Below are positions 29,457-37,904 of a stretch of DNA of 64,000 nt, piece after piece. This DNA comes from Ornithinimicrobium cryptoxanthini (GTDB lineage: Bacteria > Actinomycetota > Actinomycetes > Actinomycetales > Dermatophilaceae), in NCBI RefSeq assembly GCF_023923205.1, contig NZ_CP099490.1:682001-746000 (forward strand). Reading direction: 5' to 3'. The position numbers and the translations under genes are program-made. The stretch's first letter is position 1; each line of letters begins with the position of its first letter. The notes below the pieces were generated by a model. The model did not search any database, was not told where the DNA came from, and saw only the letters and a list, made by a program, of their open reading frames with translations.

Positions 29457-31940
29457 ATGCCTTCTCTCACCCGGGCCGACGCGGAGCGGCGCGCCCAGAC
29501 TCTCGCCGTGACGGCATACGCCATCGACCTTGACCTGACCGGCGGCGACGATCCCGAGCACCCGACCTTCGGCTCCCGCAGCACGGCGACCTTCACCGCG
29601 CAGCCAGGTGCCTCGAGCTTCCTGGACATCAAGGCCGTCGACGTCGCCAGCATCACGCTCAACGGTGCCGCGGTCGACCCGGGCACCGTGGCTGACGGCC
29701 GGGTCGAGCTGACCGGGCTCGCGGCCGACAACACGGTCGTGGTCGAGGCCACGATGGGCTACAGCAACGACGGGCAGGGTCTGCACCGGGCGATCGACCC
29801 GGCCGACGGCCTGGCCTATGTCTATGGCCACCTCTTCCTCGACGCGGCGCCCAGGGTCTTTGCCTGCTTCGACCAGCCCGACCTCAAGGCGCCCTACACG
29901 CTCACCATCACCGCACCGCAGGCGTGGACCGTGCTGGGCAACGGGGCGGCCACCGCGACCGGCCCGGGCCGTTGGGAGCTGGCCACCACCCAGCCCCTGG
30001 CGACCTACTTCGTCACGATCTGCGCCGGGCCCTACGCGTCGGTGACCGACGAGCACGACGGGATCCCGCTGGGGGTCCACGCGCGCGCCTCGCTGGCCGA
30101 GTCCCTGCGCGCGCAGGCGCCCGCGATGCTGCAGGTGACCAAGGACGCCTTCGACTACTACCACCAGCTGTTCGGCATCCGCTACCCGTTCGGCTCCTAC
30201 CACCAGGTGTTCGTCCCAGAGTTCAACGCCGGCGCGATGGAGAACCCGGGGTGTGTCACCTTCCGCGACACCTACCTCTTCCGCGGGGCCGCGACCGATG
30301 ACGAGCTGCTCACCCGTGCCAACACGATCTGCCACGAGATGGCGCACATGTGGTTCGGCGACCTGGTCACCATGCAGTGGTGGGACGACCTGTGGCTCAA
30401 CGAGTCGTTCGCCGAATACATGGCCCACCGGACGCTGACCGCGATCAGCGGCTCGGACGACGCCTGGGTCGACTCGACGATGTCCCGCAAGGCGTGGGGG
30501 TATGCCGCGGAGCGGGCCCCCTCGACCCACCCGGTGGCGGGGTCGCCGGCTCCCGACGCCGACGCTGCCCTGCAGAACTTCGACGGCATCTCCTACGCCA
30601 AGGGCGCTGCGGTGCTGCGCCAGCTGATCTGCCACCTGGGTGACGAGGCCTTCGTGGCCGGCATCACGGCATACCTGACCGAGCACGCCTACGGCAACGC
30701 CGCGCTCGCTGACTTCCTCGGCGCGATGGAGGCCGCGTCAGGCACGGACCTGACCGAGTGGTCGAAGGTCTGGCTGACGACGGCGGGCGTGGACACCCTC
30801 GCTGCCGCGATGGGCGGTGATGGCCTGCGGGTCACCCGCCGTGCGCCCGAGGCGGTGCCCGCCCAGCGTCCGCACACGCTCGACGTGGCCGGGTGGAGCG
30901 GGGGCACCCAGGTGCTGGCTGCCGACGTGGTGCTGGACCAGGACGAGGTTCTGGTCAGGGCCGACGTGGCGGGATCAGTCGGGCTGCTGATCCCGAACGC
31001 TGGTGACCTCACCTGGGCGCAGGTCGAGCTCGACGCCGCGAGCCTGACGGCCCTGCCGGTTGAGCTGCCCCGGGTGAGCCAGGCCCAGCACCGGGCGGTG
31101 GTCTGGGTCGCGCTGACCGACGGTCTGGCGACCGCACGGGTGGACCCGCGGTTGGTCGTCGACATCTTCGTGGCCGCGTGGCCGCTCGAGGAGAACTCCT
31201 CGATCCTGAGCCGATCGGGCGCACTGCTGACGTCCCGGGTGCTGGCGGACTACCTGGCTGACGCGGAGGTGCCGTCCGCGCGGGACGCCGTCGCAGGGGC
31301 CGCGCGAGCGCGCCTGGAGAGCGCACCGGCGGGGTCGAGCCAGGCACTGGCCGCGGCGCGGATCCTCGCGGCAGCCACCCGCGACGTCGAGCAGCTGCAG
31401 CGCTGGTCCGGCAGTGTCGACCTCCCCGCCGGGCTCGATGGCGACCCGGACTTCCGCTGGTTGGTCCTGCGCTCGCTCGCGGGTGCCGGGGCGGTGTCCG
31501 CCGCTGATCTGGAGGCGGCGCGAGAGGCGGACCATTCGATGCAGGGCAACCTCGGGGCGCTGGCCGCACTGGCCGCGCTGCCGACTGCCGCAGACAAGGC
31601 CTGGGCCTGGGACCAGCTGGTCGGCGACCACGGCCGGTCCAACCACGAACGCAACGCACTGGCCAGCGGCTTCTGGACCGGGCGGCACACCGACCTGGTG
31701 CGGGAGTATGTCGCTGCCTTCCACCGCGACATCCCTGCGCTGGAGGGGCGGGTCGGCCAGGATGCGCTCGCGCGGGTGGCGGCGCTGGCCTACCCGCGCA
31801 GCGTCGTGGACGAGGCGACGATCACCGCCACCGACGACCGGCTCGCGGTGGGCGACCTGTCCCCGGCGGTGCACCGCTCCCTGGTCGACCAGCAGTCGGT
31901 GCTGCGCGAGGTGCTGGCCTCGCGCCGGGCCTTCGGCTGA
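29457..31940 (+). CDS. pepN: Aminopeptidase N (M1 family)
   Basis: Zinc aminopeptidase of 827 residues that releases N-terminal residues from peptides. The exopeptidase motif GAMEN is at 259-263, the zinc motif HEMAH at 293-297 with the third ligand Glu316 19 residues later, and an ERAP1-like helical C-terminal domain follows. No signal peptide is visible, so it is cytoplasmic. A GGAGG sequence abuts the ATG, and CAGGCT at 29445-29450 could be a -10 box six bases from the start. A strong hairpin follows the gene. Confidence 0.95.
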   Translation: MPSLTRADAERRAQTLAVTAYAIDLDLTGGDDPEHPTFGSRSTATFTAQPGASSFLDIKAVDVASITLNGAAVDPGTVADGRVELTGLAADNTVVVEATMGYSNDGQGLHRAIDPADGLAYVYGHLFLDAAPRVFACFDQPDLKAPYTLTITAPQAWTVLGNGAATATGPGRWELATTQPLATYFVTICAGPYASVTDEHDGIPLGVHARASLAESLRAQAPAMLQVTKDAFDYYHQLFGIRYPFGSYHQVFVPEFNAGAMENPGCVTFRDTYLFRGAATDDELLTRANTICHEMAHMWFGDLVTMQWWDDLWLNESFAEYMAHRTLTAISGSDDAWVDSTMSRKAWGYAAERAPSTHPVAGSPAPDADAALQNFDGISYAKGAAVLRQLICHLGDEAFVAGITAYLTEHAYGNAALADFLGAMEAASGTDLTEWSKVWLTTAGVDTLAAAMGGDGLRVTRRAPEAVPAQRPHTLDVAGWSGGTQVLAADVVLDQDEVLVRADVAGSVGLLIPNAGDLTWAQVELDAASLTALPVELPRVSQAQHRAVVWVALTDGLATARVDPRLVVDIFVAAWPLEENSSILSRSGALLTSRVLADYLADAEVPSARDAVAGAARARLESAPAGSSQALAAARILAAATRDVEQLQRWSGSVDLPAGLDGDPDFRWLVLRSLAGAGAVSAADLEAAREADHSMQGNLGALAALAALPTAADKAWAWDQLVGDHGRSNHERNALASGFWTGRHTDLVREYVAAFHRDIPALEGRVGQDALARVAALAYPRSVVDEATITATDDRLAVGDLSPAVHRSLVDQQSVLREVLASRRAFG

Positions 31941-31982
31941 GACCGGACCAGGCCAACGGGCTTGCCCCGGGTCGCACCACCA

Positions 31983-32020
31983 GCGGGTGCCGCACGGGAT
32001 CACTCCCGTGCGGCACCCGC
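31983..32020. terminator. Bidirectional hairpin between pepN and the convergent gene
   Basis: Perfect 16-bp inverted repeat GCGGGTGCCGCACGGG (31983-31998) and its complement (32005-32020) with a 6-base loop, between convergent genes. There is no T-tract, as is common in GC-rich actinobacteria. Confidence 0.8.
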
Positions 32021-32045
32021 GGCGACCCGGCGTGCCCCGACCGGA

Positions 32046-33536
32046 TCAGGGGGTGAAGTCCAGGGCCTCCTCGGCCAGCCCCATGACCTGCCAGTGGTTG
32101 CCCTGGCCGTCCGAGAGGTCATAGACGGGGACGATGAACTCGGTGCCGTCCCACAGGCTGACGATGCCGGTGTGCAGCTCCGCCGCCGTCACTGCGGACT
32201 CGGTCAGCGGATAGGGGATCGGCTCTCCCGGGGCGATCGGCGGCAGGGGCTCGGGCTCGACCCACTCCTCGTAGTAGCCCGGCTCGTCGTAGTAGTCCAG
32301 GGTGGGGATGTAGGCGCCCAGCTGCTGGAACCTGACGTCATTGACGCGCTCGACGGCCTCTGCCGGGGAGATCACGGGGTAGTCCCCGAGCTCGACGTAG
32401 TCGCCGAACTGGATGCTGGCGTAGGACACGCCCTCGCTGGTGACGCTGAGGTGCCAGTCCTGGAAGCCGGCGAGCGGTCCGTCGGTGGTCGAGACGACGA
32501 CCTCGGTGGACGTGCTCTCGGGGTCGTAGAGCTGCGACTCACCAGGTGCGGACGTTGCGTAGGCTGCGTCGCCCCCGCCCATCTCGTCCATCTCCGGGCT
32601 GTAGGGAGGCTGGATCTGGACGGTGTAGCCGGTGTAGTCGAGCTCGAGCTGTGACAAGAACTTCTCGGCCATCGCGATGGCGGTCGCCTCATCCGGGGTG
32701 GGTCCGAGCTCGGTGCAGGTGATGTCCGAGGGGCCCTCGGAGCCGTAGCCGAACCAGCCGTAGTCGCCGTCCGAGTTCTCCATCTCTGCCCGCATGTCCT
32801 CGCACCACGGGTCAAGCGTCGGGTTGTTGTAGTCGAGCGAGCTGTTGGTGCCGTAGGAGTAGACGGCCAGGTTGCGGCCGTCGATGGAGTCGACCACGTG
32901 TGCGAAGTCCCCGCCCTCGTCCTGGACGGTCCCCTCGATGCCGAGCCGGTCGGCATACCCCTGCAACAGGTCCTTGGCCTCCCCCTCCGACCACATGCTG
33001 TCGGTCGACGCACCATAGACCGTGCCGGTCGTGCGCTCCGTGGACAGGGCCTCGCCGGCGACGGGGATGACCGGCCCTGCGTAGCCACCACCCATGGACT
33101 CCTCCGACATGGCGTCGTCGCCCGACATGTCCTCCGCAGCATTCCCGTCCGCCGCGGGTGAGAGGCCGTGGTCCAGGGCGGGCCCGGCGTCGTGAGTGAC
33201 TGCCGAACTGGAGTCGTCGGACGAGGAGTCGTTGGCTGCCACCGTGGGGATGTTGTCGTCCCCGGCGGTGGTGCCCAGCGCGTAGCCACCGCCGCCGAGC
33301 GCCAGGGCCGCCACCGCGGCGGCCACGAGGATGCCCCCGCGACCGGTGCGGACATCTGGGTCGTGCACCCGGACGGCGGTGTCGCTCGTGTCAGAGAAGG
33401 CGAAGCCCCCCGAGGCCCCCACCGGGGTGCGCCCGTCCAGACGTTCGGAGATCTTGCGAAGGTCGGGGTGTGCGCCGGAGGCCGGGTCCGCGGCGCGCAG
33501 CCGGGCCAGTGCCTCGTCCTCGTCGAAGTGGTTCAT
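32046..33536 (-). CDS. Single-pass membrane protein downstream of an ECF sigma factor
   Basis: Protein of 496 residues. A cytoplasmic part (1-66) begins MNHFDEDEALARLRAADP, a helix spans about 67-88, then come a Ser/Asp/Met-rich linker and a large extracytoplasmic region rich in Tyr, Asp, Glu and Gly. It follows the sigma gene by 105 bases on the same strand with a GGGAGG site, as an anti-sigma factor would. I do not see a HxxxCxxC zinc motif, so it would be an atypical anti-sigma or a regulon target. No enzyme motif is visible. Confidence 0.65.
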   Translation of the reverse strand: MNHFDEDEALARLRAADPASGAHPDLRKISERLDGRTPVGASGGFAFSDTSDTAVRVHDPDVRTGRGGILVAAAVAALALGGGGYALGTTAGDDNIPTVAANDSSSDDSSSAVTHDAGPALDHGLSPAADGNAAEDMSGDDAMSEESMGGGYAGPVIPVAGEALSTERTTGTVYGASTDSMWSEGEAKDLLQGYADRLGIEGTVQDEGGDFAHVVDSIDGRNLAVYSYGTNSSLDYNNPTLDPWCEDMRAEMENSDGDYGWFGYGSEGPSDITCTELGPTPDEATAIAMAEKFLSQLELDYTGYTVQIQPPYSPEMDEMGGGDAAYATSAPGESQLYDPESTSTEVVVSTTDGPLAGFQDWHLSVTSEGVSYASIQFGDYVELGDYPVISPAEAVERVNDVRFQQLGAYIPTLDYYDEPGYYEEWVEPEPLPPIAPGEPIPYPLTESAVTAAELHTGIVSLWDGTEFIVPVYDLSDGQGNHWQVMGLAEEALDFTP

Positions 33537-33641
33537 GATGTGTCCTCCCTGCCGGTGCCACCGATGTGGTGGCGTCCTACCTGGTCTGTGTGTCGAACTG
33601 TCCGCATGTTGCGATGTGCGTGGTCTGGCAGATCAGGCGGG

Positions 33642-34166
33642 TCAGGTGACCCAGGCCTCCCGCAGCCGGGCGCGGGCCCGGGACAGGGCGGCAGCGGCAC
33701 CGCCGCGGGTGATGCCCAGGGCCTTGGCCAGACCCTCGCCGTCCAGGCCCTCCCAGGCGTGGAGCATCAGGACCTGTCGGTCGCGGGTGCTGAGCCTGTC
33801 CAGCGCGGCCCGCACCTCGGCGTCCTCGACCACGAGGTCGGCCGGATCGACGCTGATGCTGCGATCGGGGGACTCGCTGCCGTAGTCGGCCAGCAGGGTC
33901 AGCGTCGGCTTGCGCCGATGGTTGCTCAGCACGTAGGAGGCGGTCTTGTAGAGCCACGGGAGCACGAACTCCTCGGGGATGCTGTCGCGTCGGCGCCACG
34001 CCACGGCGAAGACCTCGGCCGCGAGGTCCTCCGCCTCCTGGCGGGGGGCGCGGCGCACGAAGTAGCGGTGCACCGCCACCGCGTGCTCGGCGAACAACCG
34101 GTCGAACCAGGCTGCGTCGCGGGGCGTTGCCCGCATGCCGTTCCCCTGTGCCGTCCCGAGCACCAT
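33642..34166 (-). CDS. ECF-family RNA polymerase sigma factor
   Basis: Sigma-70 region 2 (AEDLAAEVFAVAWRRRDSIP, residues about 45-65) and region 4 (LDRLSTRDRQVLMLHAWEGL, then GLAKALGITRGGAAAALSRA) with a helix-turn-helix; 174 residues, normal for ECF sigma. A GGAGG lies four bases before the ATG at 34166; an ATG at 34136 with its own GGGGA site is an alternative. It probably controls the downstream membrane protein and its own promoter. Confidence 0.9.
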   Translation of the reverse strand: MVLGTAQGNGMRATPRDAAWFDRLFAEHAVAVHRYFVRRAPRQEAEDLAAEVFAVAWRRRDSIPEEFVLPWLYKTASYVLSNHRRKPTLTLLADYGSESPDRSISVDPADLVVEDAEVRAALDRLSTRDRQVLMLHAWEGLDGEGLAKALGITRGGAAAALSRARARLREAWVT

Positions 34167-34186
34167 GGCGCCTCCATCGTGAGGTC

Positions 34187-34206
34187 GCTCCAGCCCATGC
34201 TGGAGC
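34187..34206. promoter_or_regulatory. 8-bp inverted repeat upstream of the sigma gene
   Basis: GCTCCAGC and its complement separated by four bases, 20 bases before the sigma gene ATG. It may be an operator or a leader hairpin. Confidence 0.4.
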
Positions 34207-34248
34207 GTCTATCAGGCAACTGTCAGGGAGGCTACCCTTGTTGCACCG

Positions 34249-34271
34249 CTCGGGGGACTTCGTCCCCCGAG
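34249..34271. terminator. Hairpin between yajQ end and sigma gene start
   Basis: Ten-base stem CTCGGGGGAC/GTCCCCCGAG with a 3-base loop, 28 bases after the yajQ stop on the minus strand. It probably ends yajQ transcription before the sigma promoter. Confidence 0.65.
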
Positions 34272-34299
34272 TGCCCCTTGGTCCGTCTCCAGTCGACTC

Positions 34300-34797
34300 C
34301 TACCGGCGGTTGGTGAACTGGACCGCGAAGTCGAGGTCAGCGCCCTTGACCATGCGCTGCACCTCCTGCAGGTCGTCGCGCGACTTGGAGGTGACGCGCA
34401 GCTCGTCGCCCTGGATCTGGGCCTTGACGGACTTGGGCCCCTGCTCGCGGATCAGCTTGGAGACCTTCTTGGCATTCTCGCTGCTGATGCCCTCGGTCAG
34501 GACGGCGTCCAGCCGGTATTCCTTGCCGGAGGGGCGCGGCACCCCGTCGTCGGAGTAGTCGAGGGACTTCAGCGAGACGCCGCGCTTGACCAGCTTGGTC
34601 TGCAGGACGTCCAGCACCGCGAGGCAGCGCTCCTCGCTGTTGGCCCTCATGGTGATCGACTCACCCGAGAGCTCGACGGAGGCGCCGATGTTGCGGAAGT
34701 CGTAGCGCGTGCTGATCTCCTTGGCGGCCTGGTTGACGGCGTTGGCGACCTCCTGCTTGTCGACCTTGCTGACGATGTCGAACGATGAGTCGGCCAT
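34300..34797 (-). CDS. yajQ: YajQ family nucleotide-binding protein
   Basis: Protein of 165 residues with tandem ferredoxin-like folds. The family start [20 protein letters not shown] and the C-terminal [12 protein letters not shown] are unmistakable. Some relatives bind cyclic di-GMP; the binding has not been shown for actinobacterial copies. Single gene ahead of the sigma factor and divergent from tRNA-Tyr. Confidence 0.95.
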   Translation of the reverse strand: MADSSFDIVSKVDKQEVANAVNQAAKEISTRYDFRNIGASVELSGESITMRANSEERCLAVLDVLQTKLVKRGVSLKSLDYSDDGVPRPSGKEYRLDAVLTEGISSENAKKVSKLIREQGPKSVKAQIQGDELRVTSKSRDDLQEVQRMVKGADLDFAVQFTNRR

Positions 34798-34855
34798 GAT
34801 GCTGCTCCTCTTGGTGTGGTCCGGGTCTGGTTCGGATCTGGTGTGTCGTCCCTGT

Positions 34856-34861
34856 TATCCT
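34856..34861 (+). promoter_or_regulatory. -10 box for tRNA-Tyr
   Basis: TATCCT 15 bases before the mature tRNA. The same hexamer precedes rpmG at 44704. Confidence 0.45.
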
Positions 34862-34876
34862 TTCATCCGCGCTCAT

Positions 34877-34962
34877 GGCAGGTTGTCCGAGCGGCCAATG
34901 GAAGCGGACTGTAAATCCGCCGGCGTACGCCTACGCAGGTTCGAATCCTGCACCTGCCACCA
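34877..34962 (+). tRNA. tRNA-Tyr (GTA)
   Basis: Class II tRNA. Acceptor GGCAGGT pairs with ACCTGCC (34952-34958). The anticodon GTA sits in GGACTGTAAATCC, the variable arm is long, the T-arm GCAGGTTCGAATCCTGC is present, and the CCA end is encoded (34960-34962). Confidence 0.97.
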
Positions 34963-34968
34963 CGTGAA

Positions 34969-34994
34969 GGGCCCCGACCACACGGTCGGGGCCC
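34969..34994 (+). terminator. Terminator of tRNA-Tyr
   Basis: Perfect 11-bp stem GGGCCCCGACC with a 4-base loop, seven bases after the tRNA. Confidence 0.8.
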
Positions 34995-35010
34995 ATTGTG
35001 TCGCCCCCCT

Positions 35011-35070
35011 CTTTTTGCAGGGGTTTCGTAGGTCGACCCCGCCTTTTTGCAGGGGTTTCGTAGGTCGACC
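35011..35070. repeat. Two direct repeats of 28 bp, period 32
   Basis: Units at 35011-35038 and 35043-35070 are identical: a T-tract, then GCAGGGGTTTCGTAGG, then GTCGACC. A diverged two-unit relative with the same 32-base period lies on the other strand inside htdX (43940-43996). Copies are too few and too close for CRISPR. Confidence 0.85.
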
Positions 35071-35130
35071 GGGGTCGCTGTCGGCGGGTGTCTCTAGAGT
35101 GGAAGACACCCCACCACGGAGGAGACGATC

Positions 35131-35685
35131 ATGAGCGTCGACTGGCACGGTTTGGCGATCGAGCAGCTGACGTGGCACTGGGAGCAGCAGGCCCGACCGC
35201 GGCTCGACGGGCTCACCGATGCGGAATACCTCTGGGAGCCAGCGGTCGGCGCGTGGAGCGTGCGGCCACGCGGCGCCGCAGCGACCCCCCAGGCCGTCGG
35301 AGGCGGCGAGTGGGAGATTGACTTCGCGGTCCCCGAGCCCCAGCCCGCGCCGGTGACCACCATCGCCTGGCGTCTGGGGCACCTCATCGTCGGCGTCTTT
35401 GGCGGGCGAGCGGCATCCCACTTCGGCTTCCGGCAGTGCGACTACTTCACCTGGGACTACGCCGGCACCGCCGCAGGCGCGCTGGCCCAGCTGGACGAGA
35501 CGTATGCCGCGTGGCTGGCGGGGGTGCGAGGGCTCGATGCCGCGGCGCTCGCGAGACCGGTGGGGGAGGCCGAGGGGCCGTTCGCGGCGCACCCGATGGC
35601 CGAGCTGGTGCTGCACATCAATCGCGAGGCGATCCATCACCTGGCCGAGATCGCGTTGTTGCGAGATCTCTGGGCCCACCGGTGA
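35131..35685 (+). CDS. DinB-fold protein
   Basis: Four-helix-bundle protein of 184 residues of the DinB/YfiT superfamily. Possible metal-binding histidines are in IAWRLGHL (near residue 83) and in REAIHHLAEI near the C-terminus. Members include thiol-dependent transferases and stress proteins; the activity here is unknown. A GGAGGAG site precedes the ATG, and TAGAGT at 35093-35098 could be the -10 box. Confidence 0.8.
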   Translation: MSVDWHGLAIEQLTWHWEQQARPRLDGLTDAEYLWEPAVGAWSVRPRGAAATPQAVGGGEWEIDFAVPEPQPAPVTTIAWRLGHLIVGVFGGRAASHFGFRQCDYFTWDYAGTAAGALAQLDETYAAWLAGVRGLDAAALARPVGEAEGPFAAHPMAELVLHINREAIHHLAEIALLRDLWAHR

Positions 35686-35762
35686 GGTGCGCTGGCCGCT
35701 CCACCCGGCGCACGGCATACGTCCCGCTCCGGGCTGTCTTCCACGATGCGCACGCGTGGTCC

Positions 35763-35768
35763 TAGTCT
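35763..35768 (+). promoter_or_regulatory. -10 box of rocD, leaderless type
   Basis: TAGTCT six bases before the rocD ATG; no ribosome-binding site in between. Confidence 0.55.
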
Positions 35769-35774
35769 TGGCCC

Positions 35775-37007
35775 ATGACCGACACCCAGCTCCCGCAGAC
35801 CAACGCAGCGTTCATCGAGCTCGAGGACCGCGTCGCGGCACACAACTACTCCCCGCTCCCGGTCGTCGTGGCCGAGGCAGAGGGAGTGTGGGTGACCGAC
35901 GTGGAGGGCAACCGCTACCTGGACGCGCTCGCGGGCTACTCCGCCCTCAACTTCGGCCACCGCCATCCTGACCTGGTCGCGGCGGCCAAGGCGCAGCTCG
36001 ACCGGTCGACGCTGACCAGCCGCGCCTTCCACAACGACCAGCTGGGTCCGTTCTGCCGCGACCTTGCCACGCTCGTCGGCAAGGACCAGATCCTGCCGAT
36101 GAACACCGGGGCCGAGGCTGTCGAGACGGCCATCAAGATCGCCCGCAAGTGGGGTTACCGCGTCAAGGGGGTCGAGCAGGGCAAGGCCGACATCATCGTG
36201 ATGGACGGCAACTTCCACGGCCGCACCACCACGATCATCAGCTTCTCCGACGACCCGGAGGCCCACGACGACTACGGGCCCTACACACCCGGCTTCACCG
36301 CGGTGCCCTACGGCGACCTCGCCGCGATCGAGGCCGCGATCACCGACGACACGGTCGCGGTGCTGTTCGAGCCGATCCAGGGTGAGCAGGGCGTGCAGAT
36401 CCCCAAGGAGGGCTTCCTGCCCGGGCTGCGCGAGCTCTGCACGAGCAAGAATGTGCTGATGATCGCCGACGAGATCCAGTCCGGTCTCGGCCGCACCGGC
36501 ACCACCCTGGCGTGCGGCTACGAAGGCGTCGAGGCCGACATCTACACCCTCGGCAAGGCCCTGGGTGGTGGCATCGTGCCGGTCTCGGCCGTGGCCGCCG
36601 ACGAGGACGTCATGGGCGTCATCACCCCAGGCACGCACGGCTCGACCTTCGGCGGCAACCCGTTGGCCGCAGCCGTGGGCCACGCGGTCGTGAAGATGCT
36701 GGAGACCGGGGAGCCCCAGCGGCACGCCGCAGACCTCGAGGGCCCCTTCCGCGAGGGACTGGAGGCCCTGATCGGCAAGGGTGTCGACAGTGTGCGGGTG
36801 CGCGGGCTGTGGGCGGGCATCGACATCAACACGGACCTGATGACGGGCAAGGAGGCCTGCAAGGGCCTGGCCAAGAAGGGCGTCCTGGCCAAGGACACCC
36901 ACGGCTCGACCATCCGCCTTGCGCCGCCGTTGACGATCAGCGACGACGAGCTGCGGCAGGTCATCGACGCGCTCGGTGAGGTGCTGGCGGCGGCCTCCGG
37001 GAGCTGA
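35775..37007 (+). CDS. rocD: Ornithine aminotransferase
   Basis: PLP-dependent class III aminotransferase of 410 residues that converts ornithine and 2-oxoglutarate to glutamate semialdehyde and glutamate. The PLP lysine is Lys261 in TLGKALGGG, with ADEIQSGLGRTG (231-242) and NTGAEAVETAIK (110-121). Sequence style matches RocD rather than ArgD or GabT. No arginase gene is beside it. A strong hairpin follows. Confidence 0.93.
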   Translation: MTDTQLPQTNAAFIELEDRVAAHNYSPLPVVVAEAEGVWVTDVEGNRYLDALAGYSALNFGHRHPDLVAAAKAQLDRSTLTSRAFHNDQLGPFCRDLATLVGKDQILPMNTGAEAVETAIKIARKWGYRVKGVEQGKADIIVMDGNFHGRTTTIISFSDDPEAHDDYGPYTPGFTAVPYGDLAAIEAAITDDTVAVLFEPIQGEQGVQIPKEGFLPGLRELCTSKNVLMIADEIQSGLGRTGTTLACGYEGVEADIYTLGKALGGGIVPVSAVAADEDVMGVITPGTHGSTFGGNPLAAAVGHAVVKMLETGEPQRHAADLEGPFREGLEALIGKGVDSVRVRGLWAGIDINTDLMTGKEACKGLAKKGVLAKDTHGSTIRLAPPLTISDDELRQVIDALGEVLAAASGS

Positions 37008-37020
37008 AAGCCACAGCAGT

Positions 37021-37053
37021 GCGCCCCGCGACCGTCCGACGGTTGCGGGGCGC
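37021..37053 (+). terminator. Terminator of rocD
   Basis: Fifteen-base stem with one G-U pair and a 3-base loop, 14 bases after the rocD stop. Confidence 0.8.
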
Positions 37054-37091
37054 TTGCATGCTGTGGCGCTGAGACGTGGGAGAGTTCTGCC

Positions 37092-37895
37092 GTGTCATCC
37101 GGAATCCTGCTCGCCGTCCTGGTCGGGGTCGTCGTCGGCGCAGTGATGGGCTCCCTCGGGGGCGGTGGAGGGATCGTCGCGGTGCCGGCCCTGGTCTATC
37201 TGCTGGACCAGGCTCCGCTGGAGGCGACCACGACCTCGCTGGTCGTCGTGGGGGTCACGGCGGTGTTCGGCGCCGTGCAGTATGGCCTGGCCGGCATGGT
37301 CAACCTCACCGACGGGCTCGCCTTCGGGGTGTTCAGCATCGCCGGTGCCGTGGTCGGGGCGCGGATGGCGCTGGCGGTCGACGGCGACGTGCTGATGGCG
37401 TTGTTCGCCCTCCTCCTGGTCGCCGTCGCCTGGCTGATGTGGCACCGTGCCAGCCACCAGCCGGAGGCCGACCTGTCCTATCGCTGGCTGCAGCTGCGAC
37501 CGTTCCACCTTGATGGCCGTCGGGCCGCGCTGGTCTTCGTGGTGGCGACCGGCATCGGTTGGCTCACCGGGTTCTTCGGCGTGGGCGGCGGCTTTGCGAT
37601 CGTGCCCGCCCTGACCCTGCTGCTGAAGCTGCCGATGCGCCGGGCGGTGGGCACCTCCCTGCTGGTGCTGGCGATGACCAGCCTGGTGGGGCTGGTCACC
37701 CGCGTCAGCGGCACGGTGGACCTGGACTGGGAACTGATCATCGGCTTCACCACCGCGGCGGTCCTGACGAGTATGGCGGCGGGCCGGCTGAGCAGACGCG
37801 TGCACCCCAAGGCCCTGAGCCAGGTGTTCGCGGTGTTCCTGATCCTCGTGGCGACCTATACGGCCGTCAACAGCCTCCAGTCGCTCCTGGCCTGA
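37092..37895 (+). CDS. TSUP (TauE/SafE) family permease
   Basis: Membrane protein of 267 residues with about eight helices in two halves, each beginning with the glycine-rich family motif: GSLGGGGGIVAVPAL near residue 20 and GFFGVGGGFAIVPAL near 160. Family members export sulfite, sulfoacetate or related anions. Substrate not deducible. GTG start. Confidence 0.88.
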   Translation: MSSGILLAVLVGVVVGAVMGSLGGGGGIVAVPALVYLLDQAPLEATTTSLVVVGVTAVFGAVQYGLAGMVNLTDGLAFGVFSIAGAVVGARMALAVDGDVLMALFALLLVAVAWLMWHRASHQPEADLSYRWLQLRPFHLDGRRAALVFVVATGIGWLTGFFGVGGGFAIVPALTLLLKLPMRRAVGTSLLVLAMTSLVGLVTRVSGTVDLDWELIIGFTTAAVLTSMAAGRLSRRVHPKALSQVFAVFLILVATYTAVNSLQSLLA

Positions 37896-37904
37896 GCCTG
37901 CGCC

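Noticed and set aside
35011..35070. Direct repeats as a CRISPR array
   Set aside because: Only two units with a four-base spacer and no cas genes.
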